Assembly (NCBI RefSeq): GCF_003026355.1
Contig: NZ_PYON01000027.1
Span: 1 to 48,369, forward strand
Origin: Photobacterium kishitanii
Lineage (GTDB): Bacteria; Pseudomonadota; Gammaproteobacteria; Enterobacterales; Vibrionaceae
Length of the DNA stretch: 48,369 nucleotides
Direction of reading: 5' to 3'
Part shown: positions 1 through 8,963 of the stretch, piece by piece
Layout of the letters: each line of letters begins with the position of its first letter
Numbering within the stretch: position 1 is the stretch's first letter
The notes under the pieces: generated by a model
The model's input: only the letters and a program-made list of their open reading frames with translations
Database searches by the model: none
Told to the model about the DNA's origin: nothing
Program-made: the position numbers and the translations under genes

Positions 1-421
1 GTGTAGCTTCAACTGGCAGAGCAGCGGATTCAGCGATACCGAAAATCAGCGCCTGTTGGAAGCTCGAATATCGTAACTCCTGCCATCTTCAAGAAAGCCT
101 CGACAGCAATGTGAGGATTTTTTACATTTGTATCATTGTGATAGATAGAGTGTAGCTTCAACTGGCAGAGCAGCGGATTCAGCGATACCGAAAATCAGCG
201 CCTGTTGGAAGCTCGAATATCGTAACTCCTGCCATCTTCAAGAAAGCCTCGACAGCAATGTGAGGATTTTTTACATCGGTATCATTGTGATAGATAGAAT
301 ATAGCTTTAGTTAGCAGTGCAGCGGATTCAGCGATACCGAAAATCAGTGCGTGTTAGGAGTTCGAATCTCGTCATCTCAGCCATATCCAAGAAAGCCTCG
401 ACAGTAATGTGAGGCTTTTTT
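1..421 (+). repeat. Tandem array of degenerate tRNA-like units with terminators
   Basis: Three head-to-tail units begin at 1, 150 and 299, a period of 149 bp. Units 1 and 2 are almost identical; unit 3 is more diverged and loses similarity after its terminator near 421. Each unit has a tRNA-like body with a D-arm-like part (AACTGGCAGAGCAGCGGA), an anticodon-arm-like part around CCGAAAATC, a T-arm-like GTTCGAATC (clearest at 360-368), and a GCCA-like 3' end. A hairpin built from GCCTC and GAGG with a T-run follows. About ten extra bases (CAGCGATACC) sit in the anticodon arm and the acceptor stem does not close, so these are not working tRNAs. The parent is uncertain; Phe- and Asn-type tRNAs are both possible. 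The array probably continues upstream of the window. Confidence 0.75.
390..421 (+). terminator. Terminator of third tRNA-like unit
   Basis: GCCTC, a loop of about 11 bases and GAGGC are followed by a run of T. Weaker versions lie at the same place in units 1 and 2 (near 95-123 and 244-272), where the last stem base is mismatched. Confidence 0.65.
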
Positions 422-449
422 TAGGTCTATATGGCAGTGATGATTGGTT

Positions 450-478
450 ATCGCTTCAACAAGAGCAGCTGAAGTGAT
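450..478. terminator. Stem-loop, possible weak terminator
   Basis: ATCGCTTCA (450-458) pairs with TGAAGTGAT (470-478) with one G-T wobble. GG and four T follow, so it could act as a weak terminator on the + strand. Confidence 0.35.
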
Positions 479-489
479 GGTTTTAATAC

Positions 490-522
490 AATAAAGCCTA
501 AGCATAAGTGTTGAGGCTTTAT
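490..522 (-). terminator. Terminator of the SAHH-like gene
   Basis: AATAAAGCCT and AGGCTTTATT form a ten-base stem around a loop of about 13 bases. It starts seven bases past the stop codon of the minus-strand gene at 530 and, being symmetric, could work in both directions. Confidence 0.7.
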
Positions 523-529
523 TGTTTAA

Positions 530-1735
530 TTACTGATAATTATAGAAATGAGTTAGCCATTGCTGGGCGATCATTATTTCATTATTATCAGATAAAGCCT
601 GAATACCATCAGTGAACTGCTGAGGCTGATTTAGTAGTTGTAACCCTGCCAACATATGCGCAGCTTCAAATAAATAGAGTGTAGGATCACCCATACCTGT
701 TTTAAAGGGAGTATTGGCTGACTCACCGCCAGCAAGCAGATAAACACAGACGCCATTACGGGTTTGGTATTCTTTGACTAATTGATTACTACTAATTTCG
801 GTTAATACGCCCTGAGTGACTAACTCTGGTAGCCGAAGTTCATCATCGGCAGAGGTTACGGTGGTAATGAAAAGAGGCTGGGTTAGATGGTCAAATATTT
901 CGGCTGTTAATGCGGCATTGCCCGTACAGCAAAAAACCATATTGCATTGTTGTATTAAGTATTCAAGAGAGCAAACATTAACACCGTCTCGTGGAAACTG
1001 GGTTAAGCGGCGAGGATCTTGGTCAAAGACATGAATATTACAAATATCCTTGTTTTGTAAGTGCTTAATAATTCCACGGCCGAGGTTACCTGCACCAACA
1101 ACTCCCATTCTTAAAAATCCAGCGTTATTAATTTTAAGGCCAAACTCTTCCCGTAAAATTTGATCAGAATAATGAACAATACATTCAGAGGCTTCAGTAT
1201 CTGCTGGCGTTTTGATACTTAAATGAGAAACGGTAACTAAGGGCTTGTTGATATTCTTATTACAATATTTGTATAAGCCATTAGCTGTTAATTCAGTGAT
1301 GCCAACTAATTGTTGTTGAAAGACATGACATAAATGTTCACTCGCATTAGCAAAATAGCCGCCATGATCAAGTATTAAAAAAGGGCTATCGTGGCTGATA
1401 TATTGCCGAATTAGTGCTTCACAATGTAGAGGATCACGTAAAGACTCCTTATTGTAACTAGGGTTTACTATCTGGCAGTTAGCTATTTGGTTGATGGTTT
1501 TTAATAGCTCAGGATTGGCGTCTGCAGTCGCATTTTTAGGAATGAAAACCAGCGGATGCGCTAATTGTGCTAATACATTTATATACGGTAATGAGCCTTC
1601 ATAGCAGTGCATCACCGAAAATATCACGAGGTTCGGTGGTACAGAGTAATCTTGGGCGACTTGTTTCAAGAATTGATAACCGTGTTCTGCATAAAAATCA
1701 GAACAATATGAATGCGTTAAAATTGCGTGTGTCAT
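530..1735 (-). CDS. Divergent S-adenosylhomocysteine hydrolase-like NAD-binding protein
   Basis: A 401-residue protein whose plan follows S-adenosylhomocysteine hydrolase. LILDHGGYFA stands where that family has a DDGG motif, GITELTANGLYKY matches the ETTTG region, and GVVGAGNLGRG is the dinucleotide-binding glycine loop of a Rossmann domain. The usual NDSVTK-type active-site stretch is replaced by VSHLSIKTPAD, so the classical hydrolase reaction is doubtful. It may be an NAD-dependent enzyme acting on a related thioether or nucleoside; the function is not known to me. The ATG at 1735 is chosen because AAGGAAA lies just upstream; a TTG at 1753 would add six residues and bury that ribosome site. 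It stands beside ilvY, with about 60 bp between them, in the same direction. Confidence 0.6.
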   Translation of the reverse strand: MTHAILTHSYCSDFYAEHGYQFLKQVAQDYSVPPNLVIFSVMHCYEGSLPYINVLAQLAHPLVFIPKNATADANPELLKTINQIANCQIVNPSYNKESLRDPLHCEALIRQYISHDSPFLILDHGGYFANASEHLCHVFQQQLVGITELTANGLYKYCNKNINKPLVTVSHLSIKTPADTEASECIVHYSDQILREEFGLKINNAGFLRMGVVGAGNLGRGIIKHLQNKDICNIHVFDQDPRRLTQFPRDGVNVCSLEYLIQQCNMVFCCTGNAALTAEIFDHLTQPLFITTVTSADDELRLPELVTQGVLTEISSNQLVKEYQTRNGVCVYLLAGGESANTPFKTGMGDPTLYLFEAAHMLAGLQLLNQPQQFTDGIQALSDNNEIMIAQQWLTHFYNYQ

Positions 1736-1793
1736 GAAAATTTCCTTTTTCAATGCAATAAATTAGCAGAGGCAAAGCATTGATATAACAATA

Positions 1794-2663
1794 TTAAAAT
1801 AATTGAAGTAACGCTTTTAATACATTTTCTTGATGGCGTGATTGTTTACAACAAAGGCCTAGACTTAATGGTGCAATCAGCTCAGCAGGAAAACGCTGCA
1901 CTTTATCACTCATTGGGCTGTTATTGATAACAACATCGGGTGCAATACCGATTCCACAACCTAAGGCAACCATACTAACGATGGCTTCATGGCCAGAAAT
2001 TTGAGCGTAAATTGGTGGCGATATTTTTTTTTCTTTAAACCAAGTATTTGCTCGTGATCTTGCTGGGCCTGATTCTGCAAGAATGAACGGTAGTGCTTGC
2101 CAATTGGGACCTTGATTTAATAGTTGTTGAATTGCTAGTGGCGCAATTGTCGGTGCAATTACTGACATTGGAATATGATCTAATTCTATATAAGTTAATT
2201 TAGCGGAAAGTTGCTCTGGTTTGGCGGTAATCGCGACATCAACTTCATCATTTAGCACTTTATCAATCGCTAGTGCAGAATCACCGGTTAATAATTGAAT
2301 TTCTATTTGCGGATAGCGATGACGAAAAGCAGTTAATATTGCGGGTAAGTGACTATAACTTGCGGTTACTGAACAAAATATTTTTAGTTTGCCTTGGAGT
2401 AATGAACTGTCACTGTTTAATTCGGTTTTCAGTGAGAGCCAATTAGAAATAATCGTAGTCGCTACTGGGATCAGTTTCTTTCCTGCCATGGTGAGTTCAA
2501 CACTACGGTTGTCACGGCGGAATAAGCTTTGTCCTAATTCTTGCTCAAGACGTTGAATAACACGACTCAGCGCTGATGGGCTGATATGCATCGACTGCGC
2601 TGTATGATGAAAACTTAGCGAATCACTTAGGTGAAGAAAAAGTTGCAGATTTTTAATGTTCAT
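1794..2663 (-). CDS. ilvY: LysR-type regulator IlvY
   Basis: A 289-residue LysR-type regulator. The N-terminal winged helix-turn-helix (about residues 1-60, with SPSALSRVIQRLEQELG) is followed by a substrate-binding domain containing KIFCSVTASYSHLPAIL and GHEAIVSMVALGCGIG, both close to E. coli IlvY as I remember it. IlvY activates ilvC when acetolactate or acetohydroxybutyrate accumulates. The divergent placement against ilvC is the classic arrangement. The start at 2663 (MNIKNLQLFLHL) matches the E. coli N-terminus; an upstream in-frame extension to 2786 runs across the operator region and is unlikely to be translated. No strong ribosome site is visible. Confidence 0.9.
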   Translation of the reverse strand: MNIKNLQLFLHLSDSLSFHHTAQSMHISPSALSRVIQRLEQELGQSLFRRDNRSVELTMAGKKLIPVATTIISNWLSLKTELNSDSSLLQGKLKIFCSVTASYSHLPAILTAFRHRYPQIEIQLLTGDSALAIDKVLNDEVDVAITAKPEQLSAKLTYIELDHIPMSVIAPTIAPLAIQQLLNQGPNWQALPFILAESGPARSRANTWFKEKKISPPIYAQISGHEAIVSMVALGCGIGIAPDVVINNSPMSDKVQRFPAELIAPLSLGLCCKQSRHQENVLKALLQLF

Positions 2664-2672
2664 TGTCTGATG

Positions 2673-2721
2673 TTGCATAATTTGCAATTGATTGTTGTGA
2701 ATATAGCACTTTGCGCAACAA
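2673..2721. promoter_or_regulatory. Putative IlvY tandem operators in ilvY-ilvC spacer
   Basis: Two dyads occur here. TTGC-N7-GCAA lies at 2673-2687, and TTGTTG (2692-2697) with CAACAA (2716-2721) flanks a second site that includes TTGCGCAA. Their position between divergent ilvY and ilvC fits the known tandem IlvY operators. The assignment rests on position and symmetry only. Confidence 0.5.
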
Positions 2722-2799
2722 GTTACCTGATCTACTATCATTCTATTCGATAAATAAATATCGAACCAAGGATAAATATATTTCACGGAGTTTGTTGTT

Positions 2800-4284
2800 A
2801 TGGCTAATTATTTCAATACCTTAAATTTGCGCCAGCAGTTAGATCAACTGGGCCGTTGTCGTTTTATGGATCGTGCAGAATTTGCTACCGAAGCTGATTA
2901 CCTTAAAGGTAAAAAGGTGGTTATTGTCGGATGTGGCGCGCAAGGCTTAAACCAAGGTCTTAACATGCGAGATTCTGGATTGAATGTTGCTTATGCTCTT
3001 CGCCAGGCGGCAATTGATGAGCAGCGTCCATCATTTAAAAATGCACGTGATAATGGTTTTGAAGTTGGTAGCTATGAACAATTGATTCCACAAGCGGATT
3101 TGGTGGTAAACCTTACTCCTGATAAACAACATACCAATGTAGTTGAAACAGTGATGCCATTAATGAAGCAAGGTGCGGCATTAGGTTATTCCCACGGTTT
3201 TAATATCGTTGAAGAAGGCATGCAAATTCGTAAAGACTTAACTGTGGTTATGGTTGCACCTAAGTGTCCGGGTACGGAAGTTCGTGAAGAATATAAGCGT
3301 GGTTTTGGTGTACCAACCTTGATTGCAGTTCATCCTGAAAATGATCCTCAAGCTGACGGCCTTGAAATTGCAAAAGCATGGGCTGCTGCAACGGGGGGTC
3401 ATCGTGCGGGTGTGCTTGAGTCATCTTTTGTGGCTGAAGTTAAGTCTGATCTTATGGGTGAGCAAACTATTTTATGTGGCATGCTGCAAGCTGGTTCAAT
3501 TGTGTGTTACGAAAAAATGCTAGCAGATGGTATTGAGCCAGCGTATGCGGGTAAGTTGCTACAATTTGGTTGGGAAACGATTACTGAAGCGCTTAAATTT
3601 GGTGGCGTTACTCATATGATGGATCGCCTTTCAAATCCAGCTAAAGTAAAAGCCTTCGATTTATCTGAAGAGCTTAAAGATCTGATGCGTCCGTTATATA
3701 ACAAGCATATGGATGACATTATTTCAGGTCACTTCTCAACGACTATGATGGCTGACTGGGCCAACGATGATGCAGAATTATTGGGTTGGCGTGGTGAAAC
3801 CGCTGAGACTCAATTTGAAAACTATCCCGACTCAGATATTCAAATTTCAGAGCAAGAATACTTTGATAACGGTATTTTGATGGTAGCAATGGTGCGGGCT
3901 GGGGTTGAATTGGCATTTGAAGCGATGACGGCGTCAGGCATTATTGATGAGTCTGCTTATTATGAGTCGCTACATGAGTTGCCATTAATTGCTAATACGG
4001 TTGCTCGTAAGCGTCTGTATGAGATGAATGTGGTTATTTCAGATACTGCTGAGTACGGTAACTATTTATTTGCTAATGTGGCGACACCGCTATTGCGTGA
4101 TCACTTTATGGCAACGGTAACAACCGATGTTATTGGTAAGGGCTTAACGACAACAACTAACTTTGTTGATAACCAAAAGCTGATTGAAGTTAATGAAGCA
4201 TTACGTAATCATCCTGTTGAAGTGATTGGTAAGCAGTTACGTGGTTATATGAAAGACATGAAACATATTGCCGTTGGCGGTTAA
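2800..4284 (+). CDS. ilvC: Ketol-acid reductoisomerase (class II)
   Basis: A 494-residue enzyme that converts acetolactate or acetohydroxybutyrate to the dihydroxy acid using NADPH and Mg2+, the second common step of isoleucine and valine synthesis. [14 protein letters not shown] is the Rossmann nucleotide loop. The length is that of the enterobacterial long (class II) form with a duplicated knotted domain; metal-ligand regions are near [14 protein letters not shown] and again around residue 390. GGAG lies nine bases before the ATG. It is monocistronic, with its own terminator, and is expected to be activated by the divergently encoded IlvY. Confidence 0.96.
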   Translation: MANYFNTLNLRQQLDQLGRCRFMDRAEFATEADYLKGKKVVIVGCGAQGLNQGLNMRDSGLNVAYALRQAAIDEQRPSFKNARDNGFEVGSYEQLIPQADLVVNLTPDKQHTNVVETVMPLMKQGAALGYSHGFNIVEEGMQIRKDLTVVMVAPKCPGTEVREEYKRGFGVPTLIAVHPENDPQADGLEIAKAWAAATGGHRAGVLESSFVAEVKSDLMGEQTILCGMLQAGSIVCYEKMLADGIEPAYAGKLLQFGWETITEALKFGGVTHMMDRLSNPAKVKAFDLSEELKDLMRPLYNKHMDDIISGHFSTTMMADWANDDAELLGWRGETAETQFENYPDSDIQISEQEYFDNGILMVAMVRAGVELAFEAMTASGIIDESAYYESLHELPLIANTVARKRLYEMNVVISDTAEYGNYLFANVATPLLRDHFMATVTTDVIGKGLTTTTNFVDNQKLIEVNEALRNHPVEVIGKQLRGYMKDMKHIAVGG

Positions 4285-4311
4285 GCTTTAGCTTAAATAT
4301 TCATTAAAAAT

Positions 4312-4344
4312 AAAGCCCAGTTTGATGAGAACTGGGCTTTTTCG
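4312..4344. terminator. Bidirectional terminator between ilvC and ubiK
   Basis: AAAGCCCAGTT and AACTGGGCTTT form an 11-bp perfect stem with a T-run on the + side and A-run on the other. It serves the convergent ilvC and ubiK genes. Confidence 0.85.
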
Positions 4345-4363
4345 TGGTAGTAATAATCGCTAA

Positions 4364-4633
4364 TTAAGCTTTAGTACTGTTGTCTTCGTCATTTAGTTTA
4401 GCTTCAAATGCTGACATTTTTTGTTCAAGTTCAGTCAATTTCTGACGAGTGCGTAATAGCACTTGAGTTTGGACGTCAAACTCTTCACGAGTGACTACAT
4501 CAAGTTTACCCAATTGGGATTGGATCACCTGGCGTACTTTCTGTTCAACGTCATTACCTAGATCTTTAACTGGTTTAGGCATTGCGTCTTGAATTTGTTT
4601 AGCTACTTGCTCAAGTTTCTTTGAATCGAACAT
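4364..4633 (-). CDS. ubiK: Ubiquinone biosynthesis accessory factor UbiK (YqiC)
   Basis: An 89-residue protein of the BMFP/YqiC family, now known as UbiK, which helps the Ubi complex make ubiquinone and associates with UbiJ. The C-terminal half (VVTREEFDVQTQVLLRTRQKLTELEQKM) is a predicted coiled coil that forms trimers in the family; the N-terminal part is amphipathic. GGAG lies ten bases before the ATG. The gene is separated by a terminator from the upstream efflux operon, so it has its own promoter in that roughly 100-bp gap. Confidence 0.85.
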   Translation of the reverse strand: MFDSKKLEQVAKQIQDAMPKPVKDLGNDVEQKVRQVIQSQLGKLDVVTREEFDVQTQVLLRTRQKLTELEQKMSAFEAKLNDEDNSTKA

Positions 4634-4691
4634 GATTCGCTTACTCCGTTGCGAAAATCGTTATTAGTCATTGTAATCGGCGCTGTAGTGA

Positions 4692-4729
4692 AAAGAAAAG
4701 GGCGCTGATGATTCAGCGCCCTTTTTCGT
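4692..4729. terminator. Terminator downstream of vexB-like gene
   Basis: A perfect GGGCGCTGA / TCAGCGCCC stem is flanked by A and T runs on both sides. It ends the minus-strand efflux operon just before ubiK. Confidence 0.85.
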
Positions 4730-4738
4730 GTTGGTTAA

Positions 4739-7700
4739 TTAGAAATGGTTGTCTAAACCATCATCTTCTTCAACAAACACGGGTAGCGGTTTATGCTCAC
4801 TAGCCAAGAATGTATAAATAACTGGTAATACAAACAAGGTAAATAGTGTACCGATAGATAAACCAGCCACAATAACAATACCAATACTGAAACGCGATGC
4901 TGCACCAGCACCTGATGCATACAATAGCGGTATTAGACCGGCAATCATGGCACAGGTTGTCATTAGGATTGGACGGAGACGAATCTTCGCCGCTTCCATT
5001 ACGGCATCCATGCGGTTTTTACCGTGGTAGAGCTGTTCTTCTTTGGCGACTTCACAAATCAATATACCGTGTTTGGTTATCAATCCTATGAGGGTTATCA
5101 AACCTATCTGCGAGTAGATATTGAGTGTTGTCGCACCCCACGCGAGGGCAATCAGTGCACCACAAATTGCTAATGGTACTGAAACTAGGATTACTAATGG
5201 ATCACGTAGTGATTCAAATTGAATCGCAAGCACCAAGAAAATAATCGCTAATGCTAGACCAAATGTAGCGTATAGCGCATTACCTTCAGTGACGTACTGA
5301 CGACTTTCACCTAAGTAGTTATGGCTATAGCCTTTTGGTAAGACTTTCGCTGATTCAGTATTTAACCAGTTAACTGCTTCACCAATTGAGGTACCAGGGG
5401 CTAATACTGCGCCGATGGTTGCCGCATTTTGTTGGTTAAAGCTTGGTAGTGTTGGTGGTGCTGGAGTGACTTTGATGGTCACTAAGCTACCTAGTGGAAT
5501 TAAATCACCGCTGTTTGTTTTGACGTAGTAATTGTTCAAATCTTTTGGATTGAAACGATCTTTACGCTCAACTTGCGGAATAACCTTGTAAGAACGACCT
5601 AAAATATCGACGCGGTTAATATCACCACCGGCAAGCATGGTACTTAAAGTATTACCTATTGCTTGCATGGTGACACCATAAGCACCGGCTTTATCTTTAT
5701 CGATATCAATGTTCATGGTGGCAGAGTCATACTTCAAGTCTAAATCTGAGTAGACGAACATTGGGTTATCTTTTACCTTCGCCAACATTTCAGCAGCGAC
5801 TTGGTAGAGGCTCTTAAAGTTGTTGGGGGTGGTGATAACAAACTGTACTGGTAAACCAGAGCCAGCACCTGGAAGGCTTGGCATTTGGAAAGCAGTAACA
5901 GCCATTTGTGGAATATTTTTGATTTTTTGAGTTACTTCATTCGCCACTTCAGTTTGGCTTTGATCGCGTTGGCTCCACGGTTTTAATGTTGCCAGACCAA
6001 AAGCTTGGTTAGCTGCAGGGATCCCTGAGAAAATTTGTGCGTATTGAACACTCTTCTGCTCAGTCAGTACTTTGTTAACTTGGTTCATCGTATCTTCGAT
6101 GAAATCAAGGTTAGCATTTGCTGGCGCGGTACCCATAAATACCACGACGCCATTATCTTCAGCAGGCGCTAGTTCGCTGGGAATAAACTTAAATAAGAAC
6201 GGCAAGCTTGCACAAGCACAAAGAGCAAATACGATCACGACTGCACGCATATGCATGATACCGCTTAGCATTTTCTCATAACGTAATGTTAGACGATCAA
6301 GAAAACCGTGTACCATCAATTCAAATTTATTCGGCGCTTCATTTTGTTTTAAGAAGGTTGCACACATTACCGGTGATAATGTTAAGGCAATGATTCCTGA
6401 AATAAATACCGCACCTGCGAGGGTTAACGCAAACTCTTTAAATAATGAACCGGTTAAGCCACCCATTAATGCAATCGGCGCATATACTGCACCTAAAGCA
6501 ATGGTCATTGAAATAACAGGAACCGCAATTTCACGGGTACCAATAATGGCGGCCCTAAATGGCGTTTGCCCCAGTTTTATATGCCGTTCAACGTTTTCCA
6601 GTACTACGATTGCATCATCGACCACGAGGCCGATCGCTAATACCAGAGCCAGCAATGTCATCAGGTTCCATGAGAACCCAAATAATTGCATCACTAGTGC
6701 CACACCAATCAGTGATAGTGGAATAGTAATGATTGGAATAATGACTGAACGTAGTGAACCGATAAATAGTGCAATAACCACCAGTACGATTAATGCTGCT
6801 TCAAGAATGGTTTTAATAACTTCATGAATCGAGTCATTAATTGCAATCGTTGAGTCATACATCACCGTCATTTTGATGGTGCTTGGCATGTTACGTTCGA
6901 TAGAAGGTAGTAGGTTGATAACATCTTTGGCAATGTTGATTGGGTTAGCACTTGGTGCTGCTTCAATCGCGCCGACTACTGCTTCTTGGCCATTCGCTGT
7001 TGCGCGGTAGCTATCACTGCTACGCGACAGCGTTACTTTCGCAATGTCACCTAAGCGGATCACTTGACCGTTATTACTTGATACAACCAGTTTCTCTAGA
7101 GATTCTGGGCTATTCGCTTGAGTGTTAGCACTACCGTTGTACAACACAAAATCGTTGTTAGCTTGGCCAACAGCCGATTGGTAGTTGTTTGCTTGTAGTA
7201 CTTGAGTTACATCACTGGCAGATAAGTTAAACGCTGCCATTTTTTGTGGATCAAGCCAAACACGTAATGCAAACGGCACGCCGCCATACATGTCTACTTT
7301 TGCCACCCCACCAACCGTAAATAGTTGCGGTTTGACTACGCGTTCGATGTAGTCAGTGATTTGGCTTGAGCTTAATGTTTTACTGGTGAAGCCAAGGTAT
7401 AGCACCCCGGTACCGCCACCAGTAGAAAGCGAGATAGTTGGATCTTGGGTTTCTTTAGGTAATTGAGCCCGCACCGAGTTTACTTTAGCAAGAATATCCG
7501 CCAAGGCAGCATTAGGGTTGGTGTTCAATTTCATTTGTACGGTAATGGTCGACATGCCCATAGTACTTTGGGCGGTGATGTAGTCGATATTATCGGCTTG
7601 AGCAATAGCTTGTTCCAGTGGCTGGGTGATAAATCCTTGAATAAGGTCAGCACTGGCACCGTAGTAAGCCGTACTCACGGTTACCACGGTGTTTGTCATG

Positions 7701-7816
7701 TCCGGATATTGCCGAACCTGCATTTTGAAAACCGCCTGTAGGCCAAGCAATGCGATCAGTAAACTGATCGAAATTGCTAATACCGGGCGTCTGATGAATA
7801 TATCAGTAAAGCGCAT
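4739..7816 (-). CDS. vexB: RND efflux pump inner-membrane transporter, VexB-like
   Basis: A 1025-residue RND permease of the AcrB/VexB type. It exports drugs, bile salts or detergents from the inner membrane or periplasm using proton flow. An N-terminal membrane helix (RRPVLAISISLLIALLG) precedes two large periplasmic loops and twelve expected membrane segments. The proton-relay residues are present: D400-D401 in GLVVDDAIVVLENVERH and K915 in LITKHGILICEVAKE. The start MRFTDIFIRRPVLA and the upstream vexA and TetR genes match the Vibrio vexRAB operon as I remember it. It begins 16 bases after the vexA stop codon and is last in the operon. The exact Vex assignment is inferred; the RND family is certain. 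Confidence 0.85.
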   Translation of the reverse strand: MRFTDIFIRRPVLAISISLLIALLGLQAVFKMQVRQYPDMTNTVVTVSTAYYGASADLIQGFITQPLEQAIAQADNIDYITAQSTMGMSTITVQMKLNTNPNAALADILAKVNSVRAQLPKETQDPTISLSTGGGTGVLYLGFTSKTLSSSQITDYIERVVKPQLFTVGGVAKVDMYGGVPFALRVWLDPQKMAAFNLSASDVTQVLQANNYQSAVGQANNDFVLYNGSANTQANSPESLEKLVVSSNNGQVIRLGDIAKVTLSRSSDSYRATANGQEAVVGAIEAAPSANPINIAKDVINLLPSIERNMPSTIKMTVMYDSTIAINDSIHEVIKTILEAALIVLVVIALFIGSLRSVIIPIITIPLSLIGVALVMQLFGFSWNLMTLLALVLAIGLVVDDAIVVLENVERHIKLGQTPFRAAIIGTREIAVPVISMTIALGAVYAPIALMGGLTGSLFKEFALTLAGAVFISGIIALTLSPVMCATFLKQNEAPNKFELMVHGFLDRLTLRYEKMLSGIMHMRAVVIVFALCACASLPFLFKFIPSELAPAEDNGVVVFMGTAPANANLDFIEDTMNQVNKVLTEQKSVQYAQIFSGIPAANQAFGLATLKPWSQRDQSQTEVANEVTQKIKNIPQMAVTAFQMPSLPGAGSGLPVQFVITTPNNFKSLYQVAAEMLAKVKDNPMFVYSDLDLKYDSATMNIDIDKDKAGAYGVTMQAIGNTLSTMLAGGDINRVDILGRSYKVIPQVERKDRFNPKDLNNYYVKTNSGDLIPLGSLVTIKVTPAPPTLPSFNQQNAATIGAVLAPGTSIGEAVNWLNTESAKVLPKGYSHNYLGESRQYVTEGNALYATFGLALAIIFLVLAIQFESLRDPLVILVSVPLAICGALIALAWGATTLNIYSQIGLITLIGLITKHGILICEVAKEEQLYHGKNRMDAVMEAAKIRLRPILMTTCAMIAGLIPLLYASGAGAASRFSIGIVIVAGLSIGTLFTLFVLPVIYTFLASEHKPLPVFVEEDDGLDNHF

Positions 7817-7832
7817 CCTGAGCGTTCTCCAG

Positions 7833-8936
7833 TTACAGCAATGGGATTTCAGCAGGAGCCTTCAGTGCGTCATTTTCAACGATGTGCACTAATGACTTGT
7901 TGCTAAGACGAATTTGACCGCTAGTTACGATCTGCTCTCCAGCTTTTAAACCAGAAAGAATTCGTACTTCATTTCCTTTGTTTAGACCTGTAGTTACTAC
8001 CGTTTGCATCGCACGTAATTTGCCATCAACGTTGCGTAGTACGTACACAGTATCGCCGTAGAGGGTGTAAGTAATTGCGGTTTGAGGAACTACAATTTGA
8101 TCAGCAATAGTGGGTTGAATTACACGTGCACGCGCAAACATACCACTGCGTAACAGGCCACCGCTGTTAGGAATATCAGCTTGTACCTGAATCAAACCTG
8201 TTTGAGCGTTAACCGCTGGCTCAATCGCAGTAATTTGACCTTTAAAGTCAGTATCTTTATAAGCATCGATATTGATATCAACTGTTTGGCCAATCTTGAT
8301 TTTAGAAATATCCGTTTGCGGAACAGTGAAGCGGAAACGCATCGTCGTGGTGTCTTCTAAACGAATAATTTTAGTGCCAGGCTGAATGTATTGACCTAAA
8401 TAAACATTACGTAGACCAATTTCACCTGCAAAAGGTGCGCTGATATTACGACGTTGAATAGATTCTTTTAATGATTTGATTTGAGCCACTAATGCCAGGT
8501 AGTTAGCTTTGGCTTCATCAAGGCTAGATTTTGATACAGAACCTTTACGGTAAAGATCTTTATAGCGTAGGTAAGATGCTTGCACTGATGGTAGTTTTGC
8601 TTCAGTACTTTGCAAGCTTGATTGTTCAACGTTAGAGTTAATTGAAACCAGTAGTTGACCTGCTTTTACCTTTTGGCCGGATTCAAAATTAATTTTGCTG
8701 ATCACACCTGCGGCTTCTGACGTTAGAGTAACACCTTGCATTGGTTCAATAAAACCAATTGCTTGCAGTGCTGGATACCAGTTTTCAGCTTTGGTTGTGG
8801 TGGCTGTAACCGGATAGTTTGCTTCCGGCATATTAGCCATATATTCAGCTATTTTGTGTTCTTTAAAAAGATTGAAACCAATTACACTTCCAAATAGCAG
8901 AAGGGCAATAAGTAACATCACGATCCATTTTTTCAT
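7833..8936 (-). CDS. vexA: RND periplasmic adaptor, VexA-like
   Basis: A 367-residue membrane fusion protein that links the RND pump to an outer-membrane channel such as TolC. It has an uncleaved N-terminal hydrophobic anchor (KKWIVMLLIALLLFGSVIGF) rather than a lipobox. A barrel-sandwich/lipoyl half (GVISKINFESGQKVKAGQLLVSI), a coiled-coil hairpin (about residues 100-165), the second lipoyl half (NISAPFAGEIGLRNVYLGQYIQPG) and the beta-barrel domain follow in order. It lies between the TetR regulator (27 bases away) and the permease (16 bases away) and is surely co-transcribed with them. Confidence 0.85.
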   Translation of the reverse strand: MKKWIVMLLIALLLFGSVIGFNLFKEHKIAEYMANMPEANYPVTATTTKAENWYPALQAIGFIEPMQGVTLTSEAAGVISKINFESGQKVKAGQLLVSINSNVEQSSLQSTEAKLPSVQASYLRYKDLYRKGSVSKSSLDEAKANYLALVAQIKSLKESIQRRNISAPFAGEIGLRNVYLGQYIQPGTKIIRLEDTTTMRFRFTVPQTDISKIKIGQTVDINIDAYKDTDFKGQITAIEPAVNAQTGLIQVQADIPNSGGLLRSGMFARARVIQPTIADQIVVPQTAITYTLYGDTVYVLRNVDGKLRAMQTVVTTGLNKGNEVRILSGLKAGEQIVTSGQIRLSNKSLVHIVENDALKAPAEIPLL

Positions 8937-8963
8937 TATGAGGTGTGCTCCGGAATTACAATG

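Noticed and set aside
1..421. CRISPR array
   Set aside because: The units are contiguous with no unique spacers, and each ends in a terminator and has a tRNA-like body.
2664..2786. Longer N-terminus of IlvY
   Set aside because: The extension reads through the operator region and the shorter start matches E. coli IlvY.
6390..6827. 145-codon + strand ORF inside vexB
   Set aside because: It is the shadow of the RND permease frame, has low-complexity composition and no ribosome site.
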